Shown: positions 51,914 through 61,136 of the stretch, piece after piece
Numbering within the stretch: position 1 is the stretch's first letter
Layout of the letters: the number at the start of each line of letters is the position of its first letter
Translations under genes and position numbers: made by a program
Notes under the pieces: generated by a model
The model's database searches: none
What the model saw: the letters and a program-made list of their open reading frames with translations, nothing else
Told to the model about the DNA's origin: nothing
Assembly: GCA_022448925.1 (NCBI GenBank)
Contig: JAKVCP010000005.1
Coordinates: 27,397-88,532 of the forward strand
Reading direction: 5' to 3'
Length of the DNA: 61,136 nucleotides
From: Paracoccaceae bacterium
GTDB lineage: Bacteria > Pseudomonadota > Alphaproteobacteria > Rhodobacterales > Rhodobacteraceae

Positions 51914-53197
51914 ATGGACACGATCTTTGCCCTGGCCACGGCTCAGGGGAAGGCAGGCGTTGCGGTGGTGCGGATCTCTGGGCCGCAAGCCGTTTCGGTC
52001 GCAGAGGAGTTTTGCGATTTGCCACCTGCGCGCGAGGCGCGGCTGAGACCTTTGGTTGCTCCGGGAGCCGGATTTTTGGACCGCGCTCTGGTTCTGGTAT
52101 TCCCGGGACAACAAAGTTTTACAGGCGAACCCGTTGTTGAATTTCATCTTCACGGGAGCAGGGCGGTAATCCAAGCCATATTGAAATTTCTTGGCCGGGT
52201 TCCAGGTGCGCGTCTTGCGGAGCCAGGAGAGTTTACACGGCGCGCATTGGAAAATGGGCGTTTGGACCTGACTCAGGTTGAAGCACTTGCGGATCTGATA
52301 GACGCGGAAACGGAATCACAACGCTTGCAAGCGGTGCGTGTTTTAGAAGGCCGACTATCCAAAGCTGTTGATGCCTGGCGTACCGACCTGATCCGGGCGG
52401 CCGCGCTTCTTGAGGCAGTTATTGACTTTGCCGATGAAGATGTCCCAGAGGATGTCTCTCCGGAAGTGGTGGGTTTGCTGGAACGGGTGCGTGTTTCTAT
52501 GCGGCATGAGTTATCCGGATTTGAAAGTGCCGAACGAATTCGCGAGGGATTTGAGGTCGCAATCGTCGGAGCGCCCAACGTGGGTAAGTCAACCTTGTTG
52601 AACGCATTGGCTGGGCGTGACGCGGCCATCACTTCTGATGTAGCTGGAACCACGCGGGACGTCATCGAAGTTCGAATGGATCTTGACGGCATTCCGGTGA
52701 CTTTACTTGACACAGCAGGGTTAAGGGAAACCGATGATATCGTCGAGGGGCTGGGAATAGAGCGAGCGCGGAAACGAGCGCTGGCCGCAGATGTGCGCAT
52801 CGTGCTTTTGGCTCCGGGTCAAACACATGATTTGCCGCTTTGGGATGGTGATATCCGCTTGCGGGCAAAAGTCGATCGTGACGATGGCCAGATGAACGGG
52901 ATCTCTGGAAAAACGGGTTTCGGCGTCGATTTACTTCTTCAACAACTGACACAGACATTGTTAAAGCGATCAGGTAGCTCAGGTCTGATAACGAGAGAAC
53001 GGCAACGTGCGGCTTTGGAACAAGCCATAGGTGGGTTGGAATCTGCCAGGCGCTTGGTTGATAGAGGATCCGATCTGTATGATCTTGCAGCAGAAGAATT
53101 GCGTGGTTCGATTCGAGGTCTTGAAAGCTTGATTGGTCGCGTGGATGTAGAGAATCTGCTGGATGAGATTTTTGCGAGTTTCTGCCTTGGAAAGTAG
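51914..53197 (+). CDS. mnmE: tRNA modification GTPase MnmE
   Basis: This 427-residue GTPase with MnmG adds the carboxymethylaminomethyl group to wobble uridine 34 of certain tRNAs. The N-terminal tetrahydrofolate-binding domain starts [23 protein letters not shown]. The G domain has [16 protein letters not shown] near residue 220, DVAGTTRD and DTAGLRET. The essential C-terminal CLGK motif is intact. It lies two bases before the mnmG start. Confidence 0.97.
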   Translation: MDTIFALATAQGKAGVAVVRISGPQAVSVAEEFCDLPPAREARLRPLVAPGAGFLDRALVLVFPGQQSFTGEPVVEFHLHGSRAVIQAILKFLGRVPGARLAEPGEFTRRALENGRLDLTQVEALADLIDAETESQRLQAVRVLEGRLSKAVDAWRTDLIRAAALLEAVIDFADEDVPEDVSPEVVGLLERVRVSMRHELSGFESAERIREGFEVAIVGAPNVGKSTLLNALAGRDAAITSDVAGTTRDVIEVRMDLDGIPVTLLDTAGLRETDDIVEGLGIERARKRALAADVRIVLLAPGQTHDLPLWDGDIRLRAKVDRDDGQMNGISGKTGFGVDLLLQQLTQTLLKRSGSSGLITRERQRAALEQAIGGLESARRLVDRGSDLYDLAAEELRGSIRGLESLIGRVDVENLLDEIFASFCLGK

Positions 53198-53199
53198 GA

Positions 53200-55074
53200 G
53201 TGTTTCACGTGAAACATCACTTTGATGTCATTGTCGTTGGCGGAGGGCATGCCGGTACGGAAGCAGCGCATGCCTCAGCACGGCTTGGTGCCAGAACAGC
53301 GTTGGTTACTCTCAAAAGTGTTGGTATCGGCGTGATGTCGTGCAATCCGGCCATTGGCGGTCTGGGAAAAGGCCATTTGGTGCGGGAAATCGATGCTCTT
53401 GACGGTGTGATGGGCCGTGTCGCCGACAAGGCAGGGATTCAGTTTCGGCTGTTGAACCGCCGGAAGGGACCAGCGGTGCAAGGCCCGCGTGCGCAGTCGG
53501 ATCGCAAGATCTATCGAACTGAAATGCAAAAGGAAATGCGCCAGCAGCCCAACTTGACCATCGTTGAAGGAGAAGCAGTTGACCTCCTTTTTTCCAGTGG
53601 TTGCGTCGCTGGTGTTGTGCTGGCGGATGGGTCAGAGGTTCGATCCCGGTCCGTTGTTCTGACAATTGGGACATTTTTGCGTGGCGTCATTCATATCGGG
53701 GATCAATCAAAGCCTGGCGGTCGTATTGGTGATGCGCCGTCCATTCGAATGGCACAGCGAATAGATGATTTCGGGCTGCCATTGGGCAGATTGAAAACAG
53801 GTACGCCACCCCGGCTCCGCGGGTCCAGCATTGACTGGGATAAACTTGAAAGTCAGCCGGGTGATGACGACCCCGTGTTGTTTTCGTTCCTGCACAGTCG
53901 GCCATTTGTTCGCCAGCTTTTATGTGCAATTACGCATACCAATGAACAAACCCACGACATAATCAGGAAGAACTTGGAACGTTCTGCAATGTATGGAGGC
54001 CATATCGACGGGGTGGGGCCGCGCTATTGCCCTTCAATTGAGGATAAGATTGTCCGTTTCTCTGATAAAGCCTCCCATCAGGTTTTTCTGGAGCCAGAAG
54101 GTTTAGAGAATGACACGGTTTACCCGAACGGAATTTCCACATCCTTGCCGTTTGACGTTCAAGAAGATTATGTTCGCTCCATCAATGGGTTAGAAAAAGC
54201 TGAGATCACTCAACCAGGTTATGCAATTGAATATGACTACGTTGACCCCCGGTCATTGGACGCTTGTCTTGCTGTCAAATCTGTTCCTGGCCTTTATTTG
54301 GCCGGCCAGATAAACGGAACTACAGGATACGAAGAAGCAGCGGCACAGGGTCTTGTGGCTGGATTGAACGCTGCCCGACATGTCCGAGATCTTGATAAGG
54401 TGCAGTTTGGTCGGACTGACAGCTATATCGGAGTTATGGTTGACGATCTGATCACGCGCGGCGTGTCCGAGCCTTACCGCATGTTCACCTCCAGAGCGGA
54501 ATTCAGATTAAGCCTCCGTGCTGATAATGCAGATCAGCGACTTACCCCTCGAGGGCTTGAAATTGGGTGCGTCGGTCAATCTCGGGAACGAATATTCGAA
54601 CAGAAAATGGAGCGCCTGGGTGTTGCGCGTAAACGGGTTCAGAACGTCAGTTTTACACCTCAGCAGGTTCTGACGTCAGGGATTACAGTTAACAAGGACG
54701 GAACCCGCAGGTCAGGTTATGCCTTGCTGGGTTTTCCAGGTTTTGATTTTCAAAAGCTTCTGACACTTTGCGGTGATCTTTCGGATATTGATCGTGAGAG
54801 CCAAAAGCAATTAGAGAGAGAAGCACTATATTCCAATTACTTAGATCGACAAAAGCGAGATGCGGAAGCGTTACGTAGGGACGAAAAATTGACGATACCC
54901 GCGGGCTTTGACTATCACTCTATCGAAGGGCTATCCAATGAATTACGGTCAAAGCTTGAAAAGGTAATGCCAGGAAACCTGGGACAAGCGTCACGGATCG
55001 ATGGTATGACACCCGCTGCTTTGACGTTGTTGCTGGCAAAAATCCGTAAGTTTGAAAAGAAGAAGTTTGCATGA
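53200..55074 (+). CDS. mnmG: tRNA uridine-5-carboxymethylaminomethyl modification enzyme MnmG
   Basis: This 624-residue FAD protein is the partner of MnmE. The dinucleotide fold [18 protein letters not shown] is at residue 8; [13 protein letters not shown] and [17 protein letters not shown] are family hallmarks. The first codons lie inside a perfect parS site. Two starts are possible: GTG 53200 ([10 protein letters not shown], with GGAAAG five bases before) or GTG 53209 (MKHHFDV, with TAGGAG nine bases before). I give the longer one. It overlaps rsmG by four bases. Confidence 0.96.
   Translation: MFHVKHHFDVIVVGGGHAGTEAAHASARLGARTALVTLKSVGIGVMSCNPAIGGLGKGHLVREIDALDGVMGRVADKAGIQFRLLNRRKGPAVQGPRAQSDRKIYRTEMQKEMRQQPNLTIVEGEAVDLLFSSGCVAGVVLADGSEVRSRSVVLTIGTFLRGVIHIGDQSKPGGRIGDAPSIRMAQRIDDFGLPLGRLKTGTPPRLRGSSIDWDKLESQPGDDDPVLFSFLHSRPFVRQLLCAITHTNEQTHDIIRKNLERSAMYGGHIDGVGPRYCPSIEDKIVRFSDKASHQVFLEPEGLENDTVYPNGISTSLPFDVQEDYVRSINGLEKAEITQPGYAIEYDYVDPRSLDACLAVKSVPGLYLAGQINGTTGYEEAAAQGLVAGLNAARHVRDLDKVQFGRTDSYIGVMVDDLITRGVSEPYRMFTSRAEFRLSLRADNADQRLTPRGLEIGCVGQSRERIFEQKMERLGVARKRVQNVSFTPQQVLTSGITVNKDGTRRSGYALLGFPGFDFQKLLTLCGDLSDIDRESQKQLEREALYSNYLDRQKRDAEALRRDEKLTIPAGFDYHSIEGLSNELRSKLEKVMPGNLGQASRIDGMTPAALTLLLAKIRKFEKKKFA
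53201..53216. promoter_or_regulatory. parS site 1 (ParB-binding), at the mnmG start
   Basis: TGTTTCACGTGAAACA is the exact 16-bp palindromic consensus recognised by chromosomal ParB. It overlaps the first five codons of mnmG. parA and parB are 2.5-3.3 kb downstream. It nucleates the partition complex for chromosome segregation. Confidence 0.93.
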
Positions 55075-55676
55075 GTACAGATCTTGGTGTTTCACGTGAA
55101 ACATTGGAGAAGCTGCAGATTTACGTCCAGCTTTTACGGAAATGGAACACAAAAATTAACCTTGTCGCGAAGTCAACGCTGGATGCGGCTTGGACTCGGC
55201 ACATTCAGGATTCCCTACAATTGTTTCACGTGAAACATCAACGGGGTGGAAAGTGGACAGACTTGGGCACAGGGGGCGGTTTTCCAGGTCTTGTCTTGGC
55301 TATAACGGCTCCAGATTTTGACGATAACTTGACGTTCACTTTTGTCGAGAGCGATCAACGAAAATGCGCGTTTCTACGAACTGTGTTGCGCGAAACAAGT
55401 ACCAAGGCTGACGTGCTCGCGACTCGTATAGAACAGACTCCGGCACAAGAGTCTGACATAGTGTCTGCACGGGCCTTGGCCGATTTGACAAGCTTGCTTG
55501 ATTTTACAGACCGTCATCGGCGACCTGGGGGTGTCTCGGTGTTCCCAAAAGGGTCAAGTTGGAAAAAAGAAGTGAAAAAGGCACAGGAATCATGGCGGTT
55601 TGAACTGGATGTTCTTAAAAGTAAAACAGCACCAGACTCCGTTATTTTAAAGATTGGAGAGATCGCACGTGTCTGA
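55071..55676 (+). CDS. rsmG: 16S rRNA (guanine-N7) methyltransferase RsmG
   Basis: This 201-residue SAM methyltransferase modifies G527 (E. coli numbering) of 16S rRNA. The SAM motif is [15 protein letters not shown] near residue 64, with [18 protein letters not shown] before it. Two perfect parS sites are written into its codons, read as VSRET near residue 7 and FHVKH near residue 52. It overlaps mnmG by four bases and parA by eight. Confidence 0.96.
   Translation: MSTDLGVSRETLEKLQIYVQLLRKWNTKINLVAKSTLDAAWTRHIQDSLQLFHVKHQRGGKWTDLGTGGGFPGLVLAITAPDFDDNLTFTFVESDQRKCAFLRTVLRETSTKADVLATRIEQTPAQESDIVSARALADLTSLLDFTDRHRRPGGVSVFPKGSSWKKEVKKAQESWRFELDVLKSKTAPDSVILKIGEIARV
55088..55103. promoter_or_regulatory. 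parS site 2, inside rsmG
   Basis: This is a second exact TGTTTCACGTGAAACA, 1887 bp from site 1, located in codons 6-11 of rsmG. The reading frame over it differs from that of the other two sites, so the DNA sequence rather than a peptide is what is kept. Confidence 0.93.
55222..55237. promoter_or_regulatory. parS site 3, inside rsmG
   Basis: This is a third exact TGTTTCACGTGAAACA, 134 bp after site 2 and still within rsmG. It lies about 430 bp before the parA start. Together with the other two it forms a parS cluster spanning 2.04 kb. Confidence 0.93.
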
Positions 55677-56478
55677 TCCATCACGGCCAGCGGGCCCCAA
55701 GATCATATCTATCGCCAATCAAAAAGGTGGCGTCGGAAAAACAACAACAGCAATAAACTTAGGGGCCGCCTTGGCAGAGGCAGGGCTTAATGTTCTGATC
55801 GTTGATCTTGATCCACAGGGCAATGCCTCAACCGGAGTCGGAATAGAAACGGAAGACAGAGATAAGACAACTTATGATCTGTTGTTGGAAGATGCGGATC
55901 TCTCCGATGTGATATTGGCAACCAATACGCCAGGCATGCGCATAATTCCTGCAACTGTGGATCTTAGCTCGGCTGATATCGAGTTGATTTCAAACGAAAA
56001 ACGCAGTTACCTTCTCCATGACGCCTTGCGACAAAAAGCTATTGACGCTTTTCAGTTCGACTTCGTTCTGATCGATTGCCCTCCGTCGTTGAACCTTTTG
56101 ACTGTGAACGCAATGGTGGCATCACATTCGGTTCTTATTCCATTACAAAGTGAGTTTTTTGCTCTCGAAGGATTGTCACAGCTGATGCTCACCATCCGGG
56201 AGGTCCGCCAAACAGCAAACCAGAAATTGCGAATCGAAGGCGTTGTGTTGACAATGTACGACGCGCGCAACAACCTGTCCCAACAAGTAGAAGCGGATGC
56301 CCGCGCGAACCTGGGTGAGCTGGTCTTTGAAACCGTTGTTCCACGAAATGTCCGCTTGAGCGAAGCGCCATCGTTTGCGCAGCCAGTCCTTGACTATGAT
56401 GCAGCATCCAAAGGGGCACAGGCTTATCGGGATCTGGCGAATGAACTTGTTAAAAAGACCGCAAAAATAGCGGCGTGA
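55669..56478 (+). CDS. parA: Chromosome partitioning ATPase ParA
   Basis: This 269-residue Walker-type ATPase positions ParB-parS complexes on the nucleoid. The deviant Walker A KGGVGKTTTAINLG is near residue 17, followed by VDLDPQGNASTGVG and LIDCPPSLNLLTVNA. GTG 55669 ([11 protein letters not shown]) with GGAGAG upstream is chosen. It overlaps the end of rsmG by eight bases and is followed by parB after 15 bases. Confidence 0.97.
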   Translation: MSDPSRPAGPKIISIANQKGGVGKTTTAINLGAALAEAGLNVLIVDLDPQGNASTGVGIETEDRDKTTYDLLLEDADLSDVILATNTPGMRIIPATVDLSSADIELISNEKRSYLLHDALRQKAIDAFQFDFVLIDCPPSLNLLTVNAMVASHSVLIPLQSEFFALEGLSQLMLTIREVRQTANQKLRIEGVVLTMYDARNNLSQQVEADARANLGELVFETVVPRNVRLSEAPSFAQPVLDYDAASKGAQAYRDLANELVKKTAKIAA

Positions 56479-56493
56479 TAGGGCAAAAGGCAC

Positions 56494-57387
56494 ATGGCAG
56501 AGAAAAAGAAAACCCGTGGTCTGGGACGTGGCCTGTCTGCTCTTATGGCAGATGTGACGCCTGAAAAGACCGAAAGCACACAGCGGCAAGCACCCGATAG
56601 GTCAATTCCAATAGAACGTATTGTGCCTAATCCTGATCAGCCTCGTCGCCGCTTCGCTGAATCCCATTTGGCTGAGCTGGCCGAGTCCATCAAAACCAAG
56701 GGTGTTATTCAGCCATTGATTGTCCGACCCCGAGCCGGAGCGGACGGAGAGTATGAAATCGTCGCAGGTGAACGTCGTTGGCGCGCTGCGCAGATTGCAC
56801 AGTTGCACGAGCTTCCCGTTCTGATCCGAGATTTCGATGACACGGAAGTTCTGGAAGTCGCGATTATTGAGAACATTCAACGCGCGGATCTGAACCCGAT
56901 AGAAGAGGCTGCCGGGTATCGTCAACTCATGGAAAAATTTGGCCATACACAGGAAAAGCTGGCCGAAGCTCTGGGCAAAAGCCGGAGCCATATAGCCAAT
57001 CTTCTTCGGCTGCTGACCCTCCCAGACACCGTTCAGACCATGGTTCAGACAGGGGATTTGTCGGCAGGTCATGCTCGAACACTTATTACCTCAGACACTC
57101 CCCTCGACATGGCCAAAAGGATCGTCGCCGAGGGTCTATCGGTTCGGGATGCAGAGAGGTTGGTAAAGACGCCTGCGAAGCCCAAGTCCAAAGCGCCAAC
57201 ATCTGGCCGTGTTAAAACGTCGAAGGATGCAGATACGAAGGCCCTGGAAGGGGAGCTGTCAGCCGCACTTGGCCTCAAAGTGACGATTGATCATATTGCT
57301 GGCCATGACGGAGGGACCATGGTGTTAAGATATAAGTCTTTCGACCAGTTGGATGACTTATGCGCAAGGTTGACCGGGGATCATTGA
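56494..57387 (+). CDS. parB: Chromosome partitioning protein ParB
   Basis: This 297-residue CTP-dependent DNA clamp binds parS. The N-terminal ParA-interaction region GLGRGLSALMAD, the CTP-binding motif GERRWRAAQ near residue 92, ENIQRADLNPIEEA and the helix-turn-helix LAEALGKSRSHIANLLRLL are all present, followed by a basic linker and a C-terminal dimerisation domain. Its exact target sequence occurs three times in the upstream mnmG and rsmG genes. It converges on hemW with a seven-base overlap. Confidence 0.97.
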   Translation: MAEKKKTRGLGRGLSALMADVTPEKTESTQRQAPDRSIPIERIVPNPDQPRRRFAESHLAELAESIKTKGVIQPLIVRPRAGADGEYEIVAGERRWRAAQIAQLHELPVLIRDFDDTEVLEVAIIENIQRADLNPIEEAAGYRQLMEKFGHTQEKLAEALGKSRSHIANLLRLLTLPDTVQTMVQTGDLSAGHARTLITSDTPLDMAKRIVAEGLSVRDAERLVKTPAKPKSKAPTSGRVKTSKDADTKALEGELSAALGLKVTIDHIAGHDGGTMVLRYKSFDQLDDLCARLTGDH

Positions 57388-58541
57388 TCCGGCAAAAGCC
57401 GCTCGATCACCGAATTTAGAACCATGCGTCCCGCCGGTGTCGTTCGTATGCTGTTGTCATGAAAGTAGATCATTCCCAGATCTTCCAGATCACGGGCCGA
57501 ATTTTTATGATACTCACTGCCCCGGTAGCCTGTAAGCCGTGCTAGATCTAGTCCTTCTGAGGTGCGCAACCCCATCATAATGAATTCTCCCAAGGCGTCG
57601 CTGTGAGATATGGGCTGGAATAGGCGATCTGCCGTTCCATCGTTTACCCGATCCAGCCAGACGTTTGGCGCCTTCCAGGCCTCTGTTGCAAACCGGGTGC
57701 CATCCAGCGTTAAACGACCGTGCGCGCCCGGACCAATGCCAATGTAATCTCCGTATTGCCAATAGATCATATTATGACGGGATTCGGATCCTGGACGAGC
57801 ATGATTGGATACCTCGTAAGCCGGCAGTCCAGCCTTTTCACACACCTCTTGCGTCACCTCATACATGTCAGCTGAAACATCATCGTCAGGCAAGCCTGTT
57901 AGCCTGCCACGAGAGTATCGATCTCCAAACGCCGTGCCCTGTTCAATGGTCAGTTGATACATCGACAGATGATCTACGGCCAAAGACAGGGCTTCGGTCA
58001 GTTCCTGGCTCCATGCTGTCAAACTTTGATCCTGTCGCGCATAAATCAGGTCAAAACTGACTCTGTCAAACTGATTTCGTGCGATATCAAAGGCTTGGCG
58101 TGCCTCCTGAACCGTGTGCAACCGGCCCAAGCGTTTTAAATCTGTGTCGTTCAAGGCCTGGACACCCAGAGAAACACGATTGACGCCAGCCTCTGAAAAC
58201 GCGCGAAATCGACCGACCTCAACAGAGCTGGGATTTGCTTCAAGAGTGATTTCGGGGTCATTGCGCATTGGCCATGTTCGTTGCACATGGTCAAGGATTG
58301 CTCTGACGGTTTCGGGGGCCATCAGGCTTGGTGTTCCACCACCGAAATAGACGCTGTCCAGAACCCGGCCCTGTGTCAGGGCACCGACGCGATCCAATTC
58401 ACGCAGATAGGCTTTGCACCACTGACTTTGATCGATTCTTCGCGACACATGGCTGTTGAAGTCGCAATAAGGACATTTTGCCTCGCAAAATGGCCAATGG
58501 ATATACAGGCCAAATCCGCCGTGACGCCAGTCTTCAATCAA
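57381..58541 (-). CDS. hemW: Radical SAM heme chaperone HemW
   Basis: This 386-residue radical SAM protein has the cluster motif CEAKCPYCDFNSH near residue 19 and GGGTPSLM. The family was long annotated as oxygen-independent coproporphyrinogen oxidase, but the short HemW branch acts as a heme-trafficking protein, and position next to rdgB and rph is typical of HemW. A true HemN elsewhere cannot be excluded. Its start overlaps the rdgB stop by eight bases. Confidence 0.9.
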   Translation of the reverse strand: MIEDWRHGGFGLYIHWPFCEAKCPYCDFNSHVSRRIDQSQWCKAYLRELDRVGALTQGRVLDSVYFGGGTPSLMAPETVRAILDHVQRTWPMRNDPEITLEANPSSVEVGRFRAFSEAGVNRVSLGVQALNDTDLKRLGRLHTVQEARQAFDIARNQFDRVSFDLIYARQDQSLTAWSQELTEALSLAVDHLSMYQLTIEQGTAFGDRYSRGRLTGLPDDDVSADMYEVTQEVCEKAGLPAYEVSNHARPGSESRHNMIYWQYGDYIGIGPGAHGRLTLDGTRFATEAWKAPNVWLDRVNDGTADRLFQPISHSDALGEFIMMGLRTSEGLDLARLTGYRGSEYHKNSARDLEDLGMIYFHDNSIRTTPAGRMVLNSVIERLLPDQ

Positions 58542-59148
58542 AATAAGCCGCTATGAATTTGCGCATGGCATCTGCGCGGTGACTGATCTTGTTCTTTTCC
58601 CACCGATCCATCTCGCCAAAGGTAACATTGTATCCGTCTGGTTGAAATATCGGGTCATATCCATGCCCTTGATCTCCGCGCATAGGCCAAACAACTTGGC
58701 CTGGCATGACGCCGGGAAAGACGTCATCAGAGCCATCTGGCCAGGCCAACACCAAGGTGCAGCAAAACCGCGCTGTTCGTGGGAAAGCTGCGTTGATCTC
58801 CTCAAGTTTGTTGTGCGCCCGTGTCATCGCCAAGACAAAATCCCGCCCGCTTGGTGTCTCGGCCCAATCAGCCGTGTAGACCCCCGGCGCACCGTCCAAA
58901 GCATCGATCTCGATACCTGAATCATCCGACAATGCGGGCAGGCCTGTTGCCTGCGCGGCTGCATGCGCCTTGATCCGCGCGTTTCCAACAAATGTTGTTT
59001 CGGTTTCTTCAGGCTCTGGCAGGTTCTTTTCAGCCGCCCCCACAACAGTGACGCCGAAGGGGTCAAGAAGATGTTGAACCTCTGCGAGTTTGCCAGCGTT
59101 GTGTGTGGCAACCAGCAAGGTGCTCCCGGCTGAAAACCGCCGGGTCAT
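58534..59148 (-). CDS. rdgB: XTP/dITP diphosphatase RdgB (HAM1 family)
   Basis: This 204-residue house-cleaning enzyme removes deaminated purine nucleotides. [18 protein letters not shown] at the N-terminus, [27 protein letters not shown] around residue 70 and [11 protein letters not shown] near the C-terminus are family hallmarks. It overlaps rph by four bases and hemW by eight, forming a compact rph-rdgB-hemW operon. Confidence 0.96.
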   Translation of the reverse strand: MTRRFSAGSTLLVATHNAGKLAEVQHLLDPFGVTVVGAAEKNLPEPEETETTFVGNARIKAHAAAQATGLPALSDDSGIEIDALDGAPGVYTADWAETPSGRDFVLAMTRAHNKLEEINAAFPRTARFCCTLVLAWPDGSDDVFPGVMPGQVVWPMRGDQGHGYDPIFQPDGYNVTFGEMDRWEKNKISHRADAMRKFIAAYFD

Positions 59149-59858
59149 TTTACGGCCTGCTGTTGAGCAAGAACCAGCTCTCCGACACCTTTTTCAGCAA
59201 GATCAATGAGCTGTGTCATTTGATCCCGGCTAAAGGTAGACCCTTCGGCGGACATTTGTACTTCGATCATCTGTCCGTCGCCGCGCAGGATAAAGTTGCC
59301 ATCAACACCTGCTTCGCTGTCCTCTGGATAGTCCAGATCAAGCACGGGCTGGCCGGCATAAATCCCGCATGACACCGCCGCAACCGGTGAAATCAAAGGA
59401 TCACTGATCACGTCGCCGGCTTTCATCAGCTTGTTGACCGCCAACCGAAGTGCGACCCAACCACCGGTGATGGACGCGCAGCGTGTTCCGCCGTCAGCCT
59501 GGATAACATCACAGTCAACCGTGATTTGCCGCTCGCCAAGTGCGACCCGGTCGACGCCCGCGCGAAGAGATCGCCCGATCAACCTTTGAATTTCCACGGT
59601 GCGTCCGCCTTGCTTTCCAGAGCTGGCTTCGCGCCGCATGCGTGAGGTCGTTGATCGGGGCAACATTCCGTACTCTGCTGTGACCCAACCAAGGCCAGAG
59701 CCCTTTATGAATGGCGGAACGCGATCTTCGATCGTTGCTGTGCACAAGACATGCGTGTCGCCCATTCGGATCATGCAGGATCCCTCGGCGTGTTTCGTGA
59801 CGCCGGTTTCAATTGAAACGGCGCGCATTTCATTCAGTTCTCGTCCAGAGGGTCGCAT
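59145..59858 (-). CDS. rph: Ribonuclease PH
   Basis: This 237-residue phosphorolytic exoribonuclease trims tRNA 3' ends. It starts [14 protein letters not shown] and contains [32 protein letters not shown] and [23 protein letters not shown] 59858 has AAAAGGA seven bases upstream and gives the usual length; much longer in-frame extensions run into the divergent hrcA gene and are not real. The rph-hrcA gap is 115 bp and should hold both promoters. Confidence 0.96.
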   Translation of the reverse strand: MRPSGRELNEMRAVSIETGVTKHAEGSCMIRMGDTHVLCTATIEDRVPPFIKGSGLGWVTAEYGMLPRSTTSRMRREASSGKQGGRTVEIQRLIGRSLRAGVDRVALGERQITVDCDVIQADGGTRCASITGGWVALRLAVNKLMKAGDVISDPLISPVAAVSCGIYAGQPVLDLDYPEDSEAGVDGNFILRGDGQMIEVQMSAEGSTFSRDQMTQLIDLAEKGVGELVLAQQQAVK

Positions 59859-59973
59859 GAACAATCCTTTTGTCATTTTGGTGCCGGGATACAGGCGCAA
59901 GACGTCGCAGTGCAACCCCGATCGCGCTAAGGGGACTTGTGTCTTGCTCATGGGATTGGGCAATGTGTCGAAT

Positions 59974-61035
59974 ATGACCGATGCATCGAAATTGCTGGAC
60001 GAAATGAACGAAAGATCACGCGAGGTGTTCCGCCGTGTGGTCGAGGGGTATCTGGAAAGCGGTGAGCCTGTAGGCTCACGCACGTTGACGCGCACGCTCA
60101 GCGAAAAGGTCTCAGCCGCGACGATCCGGAACGTCATGCAAGATCTAGAGTACCTGGGACTTCTGGACAGCCCGCATGTCAGCGCTGGACGCGTTCCGAC
60201 GCAGCTTGGCTTGCGCATGTTCGTCGATGGGCTTTTGGAAGTCGGCGATTTGAAGGCGGATGATCGATATAAACTGGATGCAACCCTGTCTGATAACGCT
60301 GATGACGTCTCCGGGCTTCTTGACCGCGTGGGTTCGGCGTTGTCCGGAGTGACCCAGGGCGCCTCTCTGGTTTTGACACCGAAACACGAAGCACCGCTGA
60401 AACATGTTGAATTTGTCAGCCTTGGCACCGACCGTGCCCTGGTTGTTTTGGTCTTTGCGGACGGACATGTGGAAAACCGCTTGTTCTCACCGCCGCTTGG
60501 TCAAACCCCAAGTTCCATGCGTGAGGCGGCGAATTTCCTGAATGCGCTGATAGAGGGGCGGACCCTGACAGAACTGCGCAGCGTCATGGCAACAGAGATC
60601 GCGCGGCGTCGTCAAGAAATAGATGGTCTTGCGGCAGGGCTGATCGAAGGCGGATTGGCGGCCTGGGATGACAGTGGCCATGGCGATCGTCTTATCGTGC
60701 GTGGCCGATCAAACCTGCTAGGCGAAGAGTCCGACGCAGTCGATCTTGACCGGATCCGGGTGCTGTTTGATGATCTTGAACGCAAGCAGGATATCGCAGA
60801 GTTTCTGGAATTGACCGATCAGGGCGATGGGGTGCGCATTTTTATTGGATCTGAGAACAAACTTTTCTCACTTTCGGGTTCCTCTTTGGTGGTGTCTCCA
60901 TATATGAACGCTGATCGAAAGATCGTGGGCGCGGTCGGTGTGATTGGTCCGACCCGGCTCAATTACGGTCGAATTGTACCAATCGTGGATTACACCGCGC
61001 AGCTTGTCGGAAAGCTGATCGCGGACCGGAAATAG
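59974..61035 (+). CDS. hrcA: Heat-inducible transcription repressor HrcA
   Basis: This 353-residue repressor has an N-terminal winged helix ([26 protein letters not shown] and [19 protein letters not shown]) and a GAF-like regulatory part ending [24 protein letters not shown] sequence. It binds CIRCE elements at chaperone operons. ATG 59974 ([15 protein letters not shown]) fits relatives; an in-frame ATG at 59950 is possible. I saw no CIRCE element upstream of the gene. grpE follows after nine bases. Confidence 0.95.
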   Translation: MTDASKLLDEMNERSREVFRRVVEGYLESGEPVGSRTLTRTLSEKVSAATIRNVMQDLEYLGLLDSPHVSAGRVPTQLGLRMFVDGLLEVGDLKADDRYKLDATLSDNADDVSGLLDRVGSALSGVTQGASLVLTPKHEAPLKHVEFVSLGTDRALVVLVFADGHVENRLFSPPLGQTPSSMREAANFLNALIEGRTLTELRSVMATEIARRRQEIDGLAAGLIEGGLAAWDDSGHGDRLIVRGRSNLLGEESDAVDLDRIRVLFDDLERKQDIAEFLELTDQGDGVRIFIGSENKLFSLSGSSLVVSPYMNADRKIVGAVGVIGPTRLNYGRIVPIVDYTAQLVGKLIADRK

Positions 61036-61044
61036 AGGAAGAGC

Positions 61045-61136
61045 ATGGCGCAGTCGAAAGAAGACCCGTTTCTTGATGACATAGAGCAGGCGGAAGACGA
61101 GGAACACGCCGCGATGGCCGAAGAGGATGCTCCGGA
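61045..61136 (+). CDS. grpE: Nucleotide exchange factor GrpE, N-terminal part only
   Basis: The first 30 codons read MAQSKEDPFLDDIEQAEDEE and continue acidic to the window end. An acidic, low-complexity N-terminus directly after hrcA is what alphaproteobacterial GrpE looks like. AGAGGAAGAG precedes the ATG. The conserved coiled coil and beta domain lie beyond the window, so the call depends mostly on position. Confidence 0.75.
   Translation, partial: MAQSKEDPFLDDIEQAEDEEHAAMAEEDAP

Noticed and set aside
59859..59973. CIRCE heat-shock operator between rph and hrcA
   Set aside because: No TTAGCACTC-N9-GAGTGCTAA-like inverted repeat is present in this gap.

Overview
The window comes from an aerobic anoxygenic phototroph of the Roseobacter group (alphaproteobacteria, Rhodobacterales); the species cannot be named from the sequence. 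Three things point there. First, there is a photosynthesis gene cluster with the oxygen-dependent cyclase acsF plus a bciE-type partner, the spheroidene monooxygenase crtA and the PpsR/PpaA regulator pair. Second, there is a sulfonate/sulfite module (xsc, pta, soeABC). Third, the housekeeping gene order around parAB, rho, maf and dnaQ is the one typically found beside the alphaproteobacterial replication origin.

Positions 1-32459 hold the photosynthesis part. The left edge has the first codons of a probable tspO, then crtB and crtI (minus) and the divergent crtA-bchI-bchD-bchO operon (plus). A Tat-exported pseudoazurin gene with a good terminator follows, then a gene-free stretch carrying an orphan PpsR-type promoter. 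From 24544 back down to 8453 runs one nearly gapless minus-strand block of 15 genes: bchF-bchN-bchB-bchH-bchL-bchM-lhaA-puhA-puhB-puhC-bciE-acsF-puhE-hemA-hemC. It covers the path from 5-aminolevulinate to late bacteriochlorophyll steps and reaction-centre assembly. Divergent from bchF are ppaA and ppsR, then bchG-bch2-bchP-idi and a glycosyltransferase. Five exact TGT-N12-ACA PpsR motifs sit at crtI/crtA, upstream of pazS, at bchF/ppaA (two) and directly before bchG. The puf genes and bchCXYZ lie outside the window.

Positions 32460-43468 hold a carbon/sulfur module. Sulfoacetaldehyde acetyltransferase (Xsc) releases sulfite and acetyl phosphate. Phosphate acetyltransferase makes acetyl-CoA, and a citrate synthase family enzyme can feed it to the TCA cycle. 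A YeiH-family membrane protein may export sulfur oxyanions. SoeABC oxidises sulfite to sulfate in the cytoplasm and passes electrons to quinone. An MFS carrier of unknown substrate follows, behind a perfect 24-bp palindrome.

Positions 43465-61136 are housekeeping: smr, mltA, a Tim44-domain protein, fxsA, secB, dnaQ-coaE-aroE-maf, then a 414-bp AT-rich gap where transcription diverges (best oriC candidate), then hemJ, rho, mnmE, mnmG, rsmG, parA, parB, and finally hemW-rdgB-rph divergent from hrcA-grpE (grpE cut by the window end). Three perfect 16-bp parS sites lie inside mnmG and rsmG. I saw no rRNA, tRNA, insertion sequence, prophage or CRISPR array.
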